Shown: positions 1-10,004 of the stretch, piece by piece | Layout of the letters: each line of letters starts with the position of its first letter | Numbering within the stretch: position 1 is the first letter of the stretch | NCBI GenBank assembly: GCA_036927565.1 | Contig: JAYESD010000002.1 | Span: forward strand, 148,125,167 to 148,189,166 | Direction: 5' to 3' | Origin: Tuctoria greenei | Taxonomy: Eukaryota > Streptophyta > Magnoliopsida > Poales > Poaceae | DNA length: 64,000 nucleotides | Translations under genes and position numbers: made by a program | Notes under the pieces: model-generated | Told to the model about the DNA's origin: nothing | Databases searched by the model: none | The model's input: the letters and a program-made list of their open reading frames with translations, nothing else

Positions 1-1184
1 GGAGGACCGGGTCTTCACCAACCCTACCCTTGTTGAATCGCCACGGAGGCCGATTCTCTTCCACTAATCGCAAAGGGGTAAATAACCGTGTTCAAGGGGC
101 CTTCTCACAAGTTGAGGGCTCCCCAAGATTTACAATTCAAAATACCACCAAACACACTCGAAAGATATGCAATAAAACAGCGAGAGTGTGTGAGAGATTC
201 AAACCCAAGAGCTCAAGACGTGAAGAACGTGTCTCTCCTTTGATCTATGGTTAATCCTCAAGAATTTGATGTTTTTTGCGTTGGATTGTGTGGAGAGACG
301 TGTTTTCTTGGCGCTTGGAAGGTGTGACGGCACAGGGGCTCGAGAGAGATCATAGTAGGGTCGTGCACCTCTATTTATACTAGGGTTTAAAGGTTACCGT
401 TAGGGTTTACAAAGTCCGAACTAGTCCGTGGTGGACTCCGGACTAGTCCGGTGTGCGGCATGTGGGAAACCCTAAGTGTCGTGAATTATCAGACTTGTCC
501 GACAATAGGCGGACTAGTCCGATTTTGTCTCTGGAGATGTTCATACTAGTCCGGCACATATTGGACTAGTCCGGCGTGGTGAATCTCTTAGTGAATTGAG
601 GACAAGTCCGCATTTGGAGGACTTGTCCGATTTTAGTCAGAGGGGTTATCGGACTAGTCCGGATAATATCAGACTAGTCCAGTGTCGTGAAATTTTGAGG
701 GGCTAAAGACAAGTCCAAAATTTGGGGAACTTGTCTGAAGTTGGTCATGGAGGATTTCGTACTAGTTCGTGGAATGTCGGACTTGTCTGATATTGATCAG
801 AGGCATGATCGGACTAGTCCGAACTTTATCAAGCTAATCTGTTACGGACTAGTCTGCACTGGAGGACTTGTCCGATCCTGGACAGAGAGATTATCGACTA
901 GTCCGGGGTATATCGGACTAGTCCGGACTTATGTAAATTTGTGCAATGAGAGTGTTTTCTTTTGCTTGAGCTCTTGGGGTGTGTTTCTTCAACACACTCC
1001 ATACACAAAGAGTATTCTATTCATCTCTTGAGCTCTTTTCAACTTGATTACTCACTCTCATTTCTTTTTGCACTTTCTTCATAATTCCATGAAAACTTGC
1101 GTTCATATCAACAATTTAGTTAGGATCTCATTTGTTTGTCATAAATCAACCAAAACCCACAAGGGATGCCTAGATGCACTTTCA
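1..1184 (-). repeat. 3' LTR of element A (partial)
   Basis: Base 1 aligns with base 19334 of the 5' LTR at 18943-20501, and the two run in parallel to the LTR end. In plus orientation the end reads GCACTTTCA at 1176-1184, which is TGAAAGTGC as an LTR start on the minus strand. About 390 bp of the LTR lie outside the window. Many of the differences between the two LTRs are C/T and G/A, as expected of an old methylated copy. A minus-strand TATA box (TATAAATAG) lies at 371-379. Confidence 0.92.
415..925 (-). promoter_or_regulatory. U3 array of GGACTAGTCC / GGACTTGTCC palindromes, element A 3' LTR
   Basis: The segment is filled with copies of GGACTAGTCC, GGACTTGTCC and GGACAAGTCC spaced a few tens of bases apart. 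One copy at 438-451 is a perfect 14-bp palindrome, CCGGACTAGTCCGG. In element orientation the array lies upstream of the TATA box at 371-379, in U3. Palindromic motifs in Sirevirus LTRs are known. A regulatory role here is inferred from position and repetition. Confidence 0.7.
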
Positions 1185-1203
1185 ATCTCCCCCTTTTTAG
1201 TGA
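1185..1203 (-). other. Polypurine tract of element A
   Basis: On the minus strand this reads TCACTAAAAAGGGGGAGAT and directly abuts the LTR start TGAAAGTGC. A purine-rich tract ending in GGGGGAGAT next to TG is the plus-strand priming site of Copia elements. Element B has the same tract at 33082-33097. Confidence 0.88.
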
Positions 1204-1668
1204 TTGAGGACAACTAATTGAGATTTCACAAATATGATTAAAAGTCCAGATTTTCATAAAGTGTGCACATATGAGCTTGGAACAAATTAAGCAATGAGAA
1301 CATAAGACATATGTGCACTCTTTATGGTGGAGTGCAAAACTACGTGTGTGTAGGCAATAATCGTGATGAGAATGAGATAATTGACATAATCACATCAACA
1401 TCAAGCATATATGTCAATTTCAAAGCATAAGCATAGATTATATCAAAGTGTCATCACAAACTCCATAAACATAACTTAGAAGCATAATAAGAGTCTTACA
1501 GCACTAAAAACAGTCTTACACCACCAAAAGCATAACAGAGATCAAAAGATACAAAAGGATCTCTCATCTCTCATCTACGGCTACAACCTAGTGACTCCCC
1601 ATCAATCTCTCCCCCTTTGGCATCAAGGCATTAAAAAGGATAGGAGGGATCTAGAAGTCGTTGTAGGC
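1204..1668. other. Non-coding 3' region of element A
   Basis: AT-rich sequence between the polypurine tract and the end of the post-pol ORF. The phrase about tccccctttggcatcaaggca near 1610-1630 recurs near 33465-33485 in element B, so it belongs to the element and is not host DNA. I see no coding frame in it. Confidence 0.6.
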
Positions 1669-3234
1669 TCATTCCTCGTTGTTGGTCCTCTCGTCATCTT
1701 CATTGTCGTCAGCTTGAGGAGGAGGAGGAGGAGGAGGATGAGAACCGCTCGTCGTGCCCCCAACGCCAAAATAGGCAAGCTCGGAAGGATATGAAGGTGG
1801 AAGCTCAGAGAAGTCTGAAGCTGAGTCATCAGAGATGATGGGAGGTCCAACAGGCTCGATCTCTAGCTTCTGACAAATATTCTTAACATTTTCTTTCACA
1901 TACTTCATGTGTGCCTTCCTTGCCTTGCTCAACTTATGAAGCTTCACTTCAGCCTTTTTGCAGGAGCCAAAAATGGCGGCCAAGTACTTCAAGATGCCAC
2001 TAGGAGACCCTTTTTGAGGAGGGGACCTAATAGTGGGAGCAGTCCTTGCATCTCCTTGAGCTCTCCGCGGAGCCTCTTCACTTGACACAGGAGATGGAGC
2101 AGTTGGGAGAGTGGCTTCAGGAGGCTTCTGAGGCCTTAGAGGAGTATGCTCTACATCCTTCACGAACTCAATTGTTGTGACTTTCTCAATTTAAACATCA
2201 GGTATGGTGCATAGTCACATGAGTGGTTTGGTGTGTAGGAGATGTTCACTATATCATTCCAAATATAGTCAAAAACATCAAACTTTCTGTCCTTGTTGAT
2301 CACCTTCATCAATGTCCTCAAATAGCCTTTGGACACTCCCTGCATCCCTATCTTTCGGAGCAATAGTCTTCTGGAGCACTCTATTTAGAACCATGAAGAA
2401 TGCCTTCATGTTCTTGGTGGAAGGGGGATTGAATTTCAGGCGAGTGTCATAGAGGAACTTCATCTTGTCCTTCTCCAGGACGCCAATGTTGTGGATGATG
2501 AGCTCATTCTTGCTAGTGTCTTCCAAGTGAAGCAATCTCGCAAACTCATCATAAGTTACGGTGTACTTGGATCCGTGAGTCATCCAAGTCACCCTCTCCT
2601 CTTCATCACTAGCAAAATAGCAGGTAGCATAAAATTGAGCAATGACTTCATCATTCCAGTTGTATCTGAAGGCAAACAAATCCTTCAGACCATGCCCCGC
2701 GGCAGCCTCTACCACTTCATCAAAAGCACCACAACTTTTTCTTTCAAAATGGTGCTAGTCAATCCACTGGCTGCGGAACACTGGAGTCTTTATCGTGAGA
2801 TACACGGAACTATAGTAGTCCGCGTGGAAAATGCTCCAGAACCTTGCATCAGCTGCCTTCCTAGAACTACTGTAATAGTCAATCGTCCTGAGCTTTGAAG
2901 CCACATCGCTTCCTTTGCCATTAAATCTTTCTTCAGCGGGGTCTCTGTTCCCCTGTCGTGGAGCACTCATCTTGAGAGGGCCAATCGGGCCAGAGGCAAT
3001 CCCTTTGCCTTTCCCTTTGGATTGGCGATGAGCCGCTAAGCTAGAGCCAATCAAATCTTGAGCTTTTGAAGCTGGCTTCTTTGCTGCAACCTTCCATCGC
3101 ATCCTAGGTGGGGTGGGTAATGGTTCGGCAACATGCTCTTGCCTCTTCTTGCGTTGCCCCGTCGAAGCACCAGGCAAAGAGTCTTGTTCCATCTCGGCCT
3201 CAAAGTTAGAAATTTCATCATGGGAGCTCGACAT
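1669..3234 (-). pseudogene. Post-pol ORF of element A (env-position ORF), broken
   Basis: The frame starts at 3234 (MSSSHDEISNFEAEMEQ) and runs to 1669. An in-frame TAG lies at 2755-2757, and frameshifts lie near 2340 and 2170. The N-terminal part is basic and low in complexity. The middle has a core of the form WN-EVI-QFYAT followed by TWMT-G-KY-V-Y-FA. The C-terminal part is proline- and acid-rich with a run of prolines encoded by GGA/GGT repeats near 1720-1740. Element B keeps the same core at 33644-34974. Sireviruses are known for an ORF in this position, sometimes called env-like. I see no signal peptide or transmembrane segment, so an envelope function is not supported. It may instead match the plant transposon-associated domain family. 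Confidence 0.7.
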
Positions 3235-3454
3235 TGTCCAAAATCCTTCGATTCTTGAAGTTGGATGAGTTGTTGATGCTGACTAGTCCATGGACCTCGA
3301 TCCCCTTGCTATGAAGATCGTTTTCCACAGAGAGTTGAAGAGATTTGGTGGAGAAATCGCCAAATCACCTTGGGGTCATCGAGTGAAAAGAGAGAATGTG
3401 AGTAACGTTGTGAGGATGAAGGAGATTAGGGTTTTGGCGGCCCTAGGGTTATGG

Positions 3455-3575
3455 AGTCAAAAAATTGGACTAGTCCGTGGTCAATCGGACTAGTCCGAAC
3501 TACCAAATCACTGCGGACTAGTCTGCAGTGTGCGGACTAGTACGGGCAACCACAGACTAGTCCATGGTCACCAGA
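3455..3575 (-). promoter_or_regulatory. Internal GGACTAGTCC array upstream of the element A post-pol ORF
   Basis: GGACTAGTCC or one-base variants occur at least five times between 3465 and 3570, in internal DNA outside the LTR. In element orientation the cluster lies between the pol stop (3807-3809) and the ATG of the post-pol ORF (3234), about 220-340 bp upstream of that ATG. Element B has equivalent clusters at the same place. No clear TATA box lies between array and ATG. The rest of 3235-3806 is non-coding. Confidence 0.55.
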
Positions 3576-3818
3576 ACAGAAGCATTTATCCCATTCGTAT
3601 ATATTCGAAGGTACTTACAAAGAAAATAGGGGGCAAAACACACAAATAATCTTGATGAATATGATCAGTAAACATACAACAATCATGCTATGACCATAAT
3701 TCACCAAGACCAAGTAATTGAAATAGTTTTTCGGAGAAAATAGAGAGAGATGATTTTCATAACACAATCAATAGATTTTGAAGATGGCATACATCTATGC
3801 AAGTTTTCAAGCCACGTT

Positions 3819-3823
3819 TCGAG
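3819..3823. repeat. Target site duplication TCGAG of element C (left copy)
   Basis: TCGAG lies immediately before the LTR start TGTGAGATC at 3824 and again at 13362-13366, directly after the LTR end CCTACA. It is a perfect 5-bp duplication, as expected for Copia integration. Across it, the element A pol frame resumes and ends at a TGA (complement of 3807-3809) four codons further on. This shows C inserted into the very end of pol. Confidence 0.93.
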
Positions 3824-3894
3824 TGTGAGATCTATGTGTGCTGAATACATTGGCTTTCACAAAAAAAGTTTTGAATGCTGCCATAACATCTTTT

Positions 3895-4240
3895 TAGCAT
3901 GGTCCGACTCTAGCTCCGAGCTTCTGCAAGGTCCGACAATAAGTCTGACTTTCTTTGTCTAGATCCGACATGTTTTTGGGTAGCTCTGGTGAGCTTTGTA
4001 TTTACCTTCGACATGTCTTTGATAGCTCCGGCATGTCTTTGTTAAGCTCCGATATGTTTTGCTAGGTCCGACTTATGTTGGTTAGCTCCGACATGTTTTT
4101 CTAGCTTCGACATTTGGGATGACTAGTTCCAACTAGTTTTGGCAAGCTCCGGCGCTAGGTTGTACTAGCTTTGGTAAGCTCCAGCTCAAACTCCGGTTAG
4201 CTATGGCATGGTTCGGAGCTTGATTGTAATGTTCCGGCTT
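3895..4240 (+). repeat. Degenerate tandem repeats with TCCGAC core in element C U3
   Basis: Short units of about 20-30 bp such as TAGGTCCGACTT, TAGCTCCGACATG and TAGCTCCGGCATG follow one another. The related LTR at 61681-62499 has the same array with a cleaner AGGTCCGACTTG unit near 61790-61930. CCGAC is the core of plant DRE/CRT elements bound by DREB/CBF factors, but a regulatory role is only inferred. The array sits in U3, upstream of the TATA box at 5618. Confidence 0.6.
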
Positions 4241-4481
4241 TTAATGTGAAATGTTTCAAATTTGTTTTACATTGTTGGAAAGTTTGCTTAGTATTATTTT
4301 GCTAAGTTTTTGGTGCATTTTGGTTGATATGGATGATATCGTTTTGATATGCTTTGCAACATGCTTATGTGAGGTGCTCACGTAAGGTGTTGCATTCAGA
4401 ACTAACTTGAGTCAAGTCGCAGACTTGGGATCGTACGGATTGGTTGTTTATTCATGTGCAAGTGTTGCTTGAGTTCAAGTC

Positions 4482-4739
4482 ATGGCTGGTGACAGGATCC
4501 TTTGGACTAGTCTCAGGGAGGAGATGAGGTTCCAACAACCAAATTCAGGAGGAATTGTGGTTGATCGGGTCAGGAGGTCGCGCAGGATGATTGAATCAAG
4601 GGCAGTGCATATGAAGGTTACCAGACATCAAAGGAAGGTGTTCGCACGTATGCATGCGGTGCATGACGTGGCAACATGGTTCCGAAGATGGGATAAGGAA
4701 GGAAAGATCTGGTTGGAAGGATCGGATCGTATCGGTTGA
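4482..4739 (+). other. 85-codon open frame inside the element C 5' LTR, probably not a gene
   Basis: An ATG frame (MAGDRILWTSLREEM...) is intact here and also in the 3' LTR at 12240-12497. Comparing the two by eye, I count nine amino-acid-changing and four silent differences, close to what random change would give. The third family copy has a frame-disrupted version near 62300. It is basic and has no recognised domain. It is more likely chance than a conserved protein. Confidence 0.35.
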
Positions 4740-4875
4740 TGACTTCGGCTGCGGCGGAGTCGGTTATGACTCGGTATGGAAAGTATCGAGTTGGTTATGA
4801 TAGTATTTTGTGTGGGTCACGGATTTGAGTTGTTTTAGGAATGTGGGAACGTTTGTAAGGTGTTTGGAAGTCTTA

Positions 4876-5503
4876 GGGCCCGTTTGGATGGATGAAACGT
4901 TTCTGATTCTGGGTAGAATCACTTGAAACTGATTCAAACGGTAAAAAAGAGAAACGTTTTAAGGGAGAATCACTCTGAAGTGATTCACTTTTTTGAACTG
5001 TAGAGGTGAAACACCTGAAAAGGTGTTCCACACCTTGGAACACTTTGATCAATAGTAAATCGAGTCTAAGTTCTAGAAAAATTACGAAGATTTGCCATCA
5101 CCTTAGAATGCTTCGGATCAGTGGCCAAATTTTTTTTATCTTCGTCTTTTTTCTAAACTCGTCAATGTGATAATACAAACAAAATAAAAAACTTACAGCA
5201 ACCAAATAATAGACATGATATGTTACAACGTTCTCACTAGGGGTCAACATTACGATCGGAGGCTACCTTTTTTTGTATTATCAACGTCATTACATAATCA
5301 CAAACATAAATGAAGAATAACCACAAACCAGCTAGGGTTAAATGGGTCAATTCAGCATTTCTCTCCTCTCTCCTGGAACTGAAACAGATATGCCAACCAA
5401 ACAGTTTTTAAAGTGATTCTATTCCAGAGTCTGAAACCGTTTCTGCATTGGAACTGAAACATTTCTGATTCTGTGTGAATCTGAAGCCGTACCAAACAAG
5501 GCC
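4876..5503. mobile_element. Tourist-like MITE (PIF/Harbinger type), 628 bp, TSD TTA
   Basis: Starts GGGCCCGTTTGG and ends CCAAACAAGGCC, an imperfect terminal inverted repeat, flanked by TTA at 4873-4875 and 5504-5506. The 3' LTR of the same element (near 12633-12640) and the family LTR at 55719-56646 (near 56430-56440) read straight through this point. They are two independent empty sites. The interior is non-coding with GTTTCTGATTCTG-type motifs near both ends in inverted orientation. It inserted after element C did. Confidence 0.92.
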
Positions 5504-5617
5504 TTAAGATTGCTTCTATCTGCGTATAGAAGAGTCATAAGCAGTTATGGAAAGTTTCGATTCGTTATCGGGGTAGGATTGAAGTCCTAGTTAAGATTGG
5601 GTTGGCCTAAGGGCTGG

Positions 5618-5627
5618 TTATATAAGC
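5618..5627 (+). promoter_or_regulatory. TATA box of element C 5' LTR
   Basis: TTATATAAGC followed by a purine-rich stretch (AAGGGAGG). The same sequence is present in the 3' LTR at 12747-12756 and, inverted, in the partial LTR near 56315. Conservation in three copies supports it as the core promoter. Confidence 0.65.
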
Positions 5628-6237
5628 AAGGGAGGCCAGACCTCGTGCTGTATGACTTTGGGGCTGTTCCTCTTGTGTTCTATTGAATAAAATTCATATT
5701 TTGAAGGAACTTTTGTGCCTTGTTCGTCTGACTTGTTCCAAACAAGTTTTACTTGTCGAGTTTCTGGACAGCACTACCTTTTGTTGGTGGTTTTATCATA
5801 ACTTGAGTTTTACAGATCCAATTGACGTTATTCTTTTTGTGTTGTCTTCACAACTTGATTATCCATCATCTGTCAAAATTTCACGGTCATTGGATTTGTG
5901 GTTTCTGATCTACACGAGTTTCTTTGCAGCGTTCTAGAACTGTTTTTCTCGGGTAGGACAGATTGACCTTTGTTCGATCTTTTGATCATAACTTGAGTTT
6001 CTCTCGACGGATTTGAGTGATTCTTTTTGTGTTTTCTTCATGACCTGATTCTCTCTGATATATATCACTTTTGTCACGGTGAAACACGTTTAGATTAGTC
6101 TAACACACGATTTCTTTAACAGATTGTTTTTCTGCCAAAGGGGTTGGGATTTAATTGTTTCCGCTGTGTAAGATTTTTTAAATCTACCAATCAACCCCCC
6201 CTCTAGTAGCTTTTCACGTGCTCTTCGATCCTACAAT

Positions 6238-6249
6238 TGGTATCAGAGC
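6238..6249 (+). other. Primer binding site of element C (tRNA-iMet)
   Basis: TGGTATCAGAGC lies 2 bp after the LTR end. It is complementary to the 3' end of initiator tRNA-Met, the usual primer for plant Copia elements. Confidence 0.93.
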
Positions 6250-6297
6250 CACGGTGGTCTAATCATTGTGATTTGCACGTGTTTTTGACTAATCATC

Positions 6298-8330
6298 ATG
6301 GAGAAATACTCCGCCAAACCTTGTGTGTTTGCTGGTATTGATTTTCAGGTTTGGAAGGCACGCATGGAGGCTTTCATCCAGGCGCAAGGCTTCTCAATAT
6401 GGGAGAAGGTGTACAAGCCTTACGAAGTGCCACCTAACAATCAAGTTACGGCTACAAACCTACGGGACATCAACAACAACAACAAAGCCCGAAACTTGAT
6501 CATCCAAGGACTCACTCAGAGCGACTTCGACCGCGTTGCACATCTCTGATCGGCATACGATGTATGGAGAGCACTTTGTGACTATCACAAAGGATCCAAC
6601 ACGATCAAGGAGGTAAGGCAAGACATGTTCAAGAAAGAATACATGCGCTTCGAGATGCAACCCGGTGAGTCCATCGATGATCTCTTTGCTCGCTTTAACA
6701 AAATTCTCAGTAACTTACGTAGTGTCAACGTTAATTTTTCTGATGCTGAAAATGCTAGGCAACTTCTTAGTGCATTATACATGTCAATATGGGAGATGAA
6801 AGTTACATCTATTCGTGAATCTACTGTCATGAGTACACTTACTTTAGATGTGTTTTACTCTAAACTCAAAACTCATGAAATTGACATCTTATCACGTAAG
6901 AACCAAATAAGTCTATTGCATTTGTCTCACAACGTGATATGCCTAGCTCCAGCCAATCATCATCTTGCAATACTCTTGCTTTGTTGTCCTCACTAACCCT
7001 GGAGCAGAACGAGGAATTTCGAGAGGAGGAGCTAGCACTTCTCTCTACTAGGTTCTCAAAAGCATTGCAAAATGTGAGAACTAGAAGGAGAGGAAGCTCC
7101 GGACCTCAACGATGCTTTGAATGTTGTAAGACAGGACACTTTCATACAGAATGCCCTAACCTTTCAGGTTCTACTTCCCAAGAAGAAAAACAATCAAGGA
7201 CGAAGCACTCCTCAGCAAATGATAAGAAGAAGAAGAAGGGCTTTACAGGTTGCCAACTGGTGAACAGTTTTATCTCCACACTCCAGGAACTTGGCTCAAG
7301 CGACGCGGACATTAGAAGTGACGAAGATGAATATGATTTGGCCAACTTATGCCTCATGGCGGGCAAAACAAGATCAAGATCAAGTCAGGAGGATGCAGAA
7401 CACAACAGTGACGATAATGAGGTATGTTCTACCTGTAATGAAATGTGTGATGCAATTTCTCGTACAACTATTATTGTTAAGAAAAAGGACAAGAATCTTA
7501 GGGATAATGCTGCTAAAATTGAATCACTAGAATCTGAAATCAACCATTTGAAAACCTTGATTCCATGTGATGATTCTTGTCCCTCGTATGATTTAATCTA
7601 TGAACAATTGTCCACATTAAGAACTGCACATTCCTCTACTCTAGATAGACTTGAACTTGAAATTGAAAAGAACAAAAAGCTTGCTGCACTTGACATTGGA
7701 AACTTAAAAGATGATTCCTATTATACAATTGATTCGCATTGTTCTAGTTGTGATAATCTTGAAAAGAAACTAAAAGATGATATGAATGAAATTTCAATAT
7801 TGAATAATGTTTTACGTTCTCATGAAGTTAAATATTGTTCCAATTGCAAAATAAAAGGAAAAACTTCATGTGAAAATTGGCTTGATCTATCCAATAAACT
7901 TGATAACATGCATAGGACATTAGATCGGTTTTGTAATGGGAATAAGAACCTAAACTTGCTGCTGAATTCTTTCAAGTCTTGCAATGATAAAACTGGTTTA
8001 TGTTTTGATTATCATGCTCATGCTAAGGCACATCCACCTAAAATTGTAAATTCATTAGAAAGTGGTTTGATTCAAACAGTTCCTAAATAAAAAGAAGTGG
8101 TTTTCAAATATGCAGAAGTGCTGTCTCATTCAGTTTCAAATAAAAATATTGCTTGTTTATCTAGACATGAACACAAAGTTAAATTTCAAACTTTGACTCA
8201 TAAACCTGTTGTTTTATCTCAGCTTTCGCGTGTTTTTCCTGCTGCACGTCGTGTGACTCAGTACTGGATACCTAAATGCCTTTTGACTAACCCCAGTATT
8301 GAGTCATCGACATATTGTTCTTCTATGTAG
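6298..8330 (+). pseudogene. gag: Element C gag region, broken
   Basis: The start ATG at 6298 lies shortly after the primer site. The N-terminal part (MEKYSAKPCVFAGIDFQVWK) is the capsid-like Copia gag domain, continuing to about 6900. A CCHC knuckle, CFECCKTGHFHTEC, lies near 7112-7155 and keeps all four ligands. Beyond it comes a long charged, coiled region with repeated Cys-x2-Cys pairs up to about 8000, leading into protease. Breaks: TGA at 6547-6549, a frameshift near 6930, TAA at 8088-8090 and TAG at 8328-8330. The length is large for a Copia gag. Confidence 0.88.
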
Positions 8331-8339
8331 GTTACATGC

Positions 8340-9880
8340 TTGAGGAAGGAGAACATTTGGATTGTGGATTCAGGTTGCTCATGCCACATGACTGGTAACA
8401 AAGAATGGTTCTCCACCCTCTCTTTTGTGTCACGTGTACATAATGTTACTTTTGCCGATAATCCTTCAACTCCTATAATTTCTAAGGGTTCGGTTAGAGT
8501 AAATGATCACTACACTTTGAAGGATGTGGCACTTGTCAAAAATTTGAAATACAACTTGCTTTCTGTTTCACAATGGCTAGATGAAAATCTAGAAATTATT
8601 TTTAATAAAAACTGCTGCAATGTTGTAGGTTCAAATAGTGAGCTTATTTTTAACAAGTCTCGGTTTGGAAGAGTTTTTAAATCTGATTTTGATATGTCTT
8701 CCTCTAATCATAGATGTCTAGTTGCTAATTATTCAAAGGACTTATATTTTTGTCATCGTAGACTTGGTCACGTAGGCTTTGATCACCTAACGTGTGTTAG
8801 TGCTCTTGATCGCATACGTGGGATGCCTAAGCTTAAAGGGGACAAAGAAATTGTGTGGTCTTCTTGTAGACATGCTAAGATGGTTTGCAGGTTCACATAC
8901 TCCTCTCACAATGATCATGACAACTGAACTGGGTCAACTTTTGCACCTTGACACCGTAGGACCTTCACGTGTTCAATCCGTCATAGGTAAATTGTATGTT
9001 CTTGTGATTGTTGATGATTATTCTAGATACTCTTGGGTTTAATTTATGGCATCTAAGAATGAGGCTTTTAGTCACTTTAGAACTTTATTTCTTAGATTAT
9101 CAATTGATCACCCAGGATCTTTAAAAGCAATTAGAAGTGATAACGGAACTGAATTTAAAAATCAATCTTTTGATCACTTCTGTGCTGAAAATGGAATAGA
9201 TCATCAATTTTCTTCACCAAATGTACCTCAACAAAATGGTGTTGTAGAAAGAAAGAACATAACCTTAGTTGAGATGGATAGGACTATGCTTGATGAATAT
9301 CAAACTCCTAGGAAATTTTGGGCTGATGCGATTGCAACTGCTTGTTATGTCTCAAATCGTGTTTTCTTGCGCGCTAAGCTAGGTAAAACACCATATGAGC
9401 TCCAGTTTGGACATAGGCCTAGTGTTACACACTTTCGGGTCTTTGGTTGCAAATGATTTGTTAAGAAACATGGTAATCTTGATAAATTTGAACCTAGATC
9501 CATTGATGGCATGTTTCTTGGTTATCCATCTCATACTAGAGGCTACTGTGTGTTTTTACTTGACACTAACAAAATTGTGGAGACTTGTGAAGTGTCATTT
9601 GATGAAGCTAGCTCAGGTACTAGCTCAAACATTGCAGGTCCAGATCCATATCCGCAGGGGGAGAGCATTTTTGTTGAAGATGAGGAAGAGGTGGAGCTGC
9701 TGCCCAAAAATTCAGCAGCTAATGACATTGTTCGAGCTCCTGATTTTGATTCACAGCCAGCACCGACGACCACCATTGCTGGTCCAGATCCTCCTCAAGT
9801 CACAACTCATCGATTTGTGATGAACATGAAGAAGAAGAAGCTTGTGAAGTATCCACTCCCCTCCGGGTTCTCAAAATTCA
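8340..9880 (+). pseudogene. pol: Element C protease and integrase, broken
   Basis: The protease active site DSGCSCHM is at about 8364-8387. A pre-integrase His/Cys region (HRRLGHVGFDHL) follows near 8755. The integrase catalytic core includes LHLDTVGP near 8940, RSDNGTEF near 9132 and the QQNGVVERKN segment near 9229. The residues of the DDE triad are visible. Breaks: a frameshift near 8885, TAA at 9040-9042, TGA at 9454-9456 and loss of frame after about 9830 in the acidic linker before RT. Confidence 0.9.
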
Positions 9881-10004
9881 TCCTCCACAACAGATTATTG
9901 GAAGCTTGCACGAATGAGTTACATGGTCCAGGTTTTGCGATCCAAACTCTCATGCTCATTCTTCTTTTGTTGCTTCTTTTGAACCCAAAGATATATCACA
10001 CACA

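Larger units (their letters stand above)
3824..6235 (+). repeat. 5' LTR of element C, 2412 bp including a MITE
   Basis: Begins TGTGAGATC and ends GATCCTACA, followed by the primer site. Without the 628-bp MITE and its 3-bp duplication the LTR is 1781 bp. A TATA box lies at 5618-5627 (TTATATAAGC) and a possible polyadenylation signal AATAAA near 5686. The first 400 bp are a tandem array of TCCGAC motifs. Confidence 0.93.

Noticed and set aside
415..925. CRISPR-like array from the repeated GGACTAGTCC motif
   Set aside because: Spacing is irregular, the repeat is only 10-14 bp and degenerate, it lies in plant LTRs, and there are no cas genes.
1669..3234. Calling the post-pol ORF a viral envelope protein
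   Set aside because: No signal peptide, transmembrane segment or glycoprotein-like cysteine pattern is visible in A or B.
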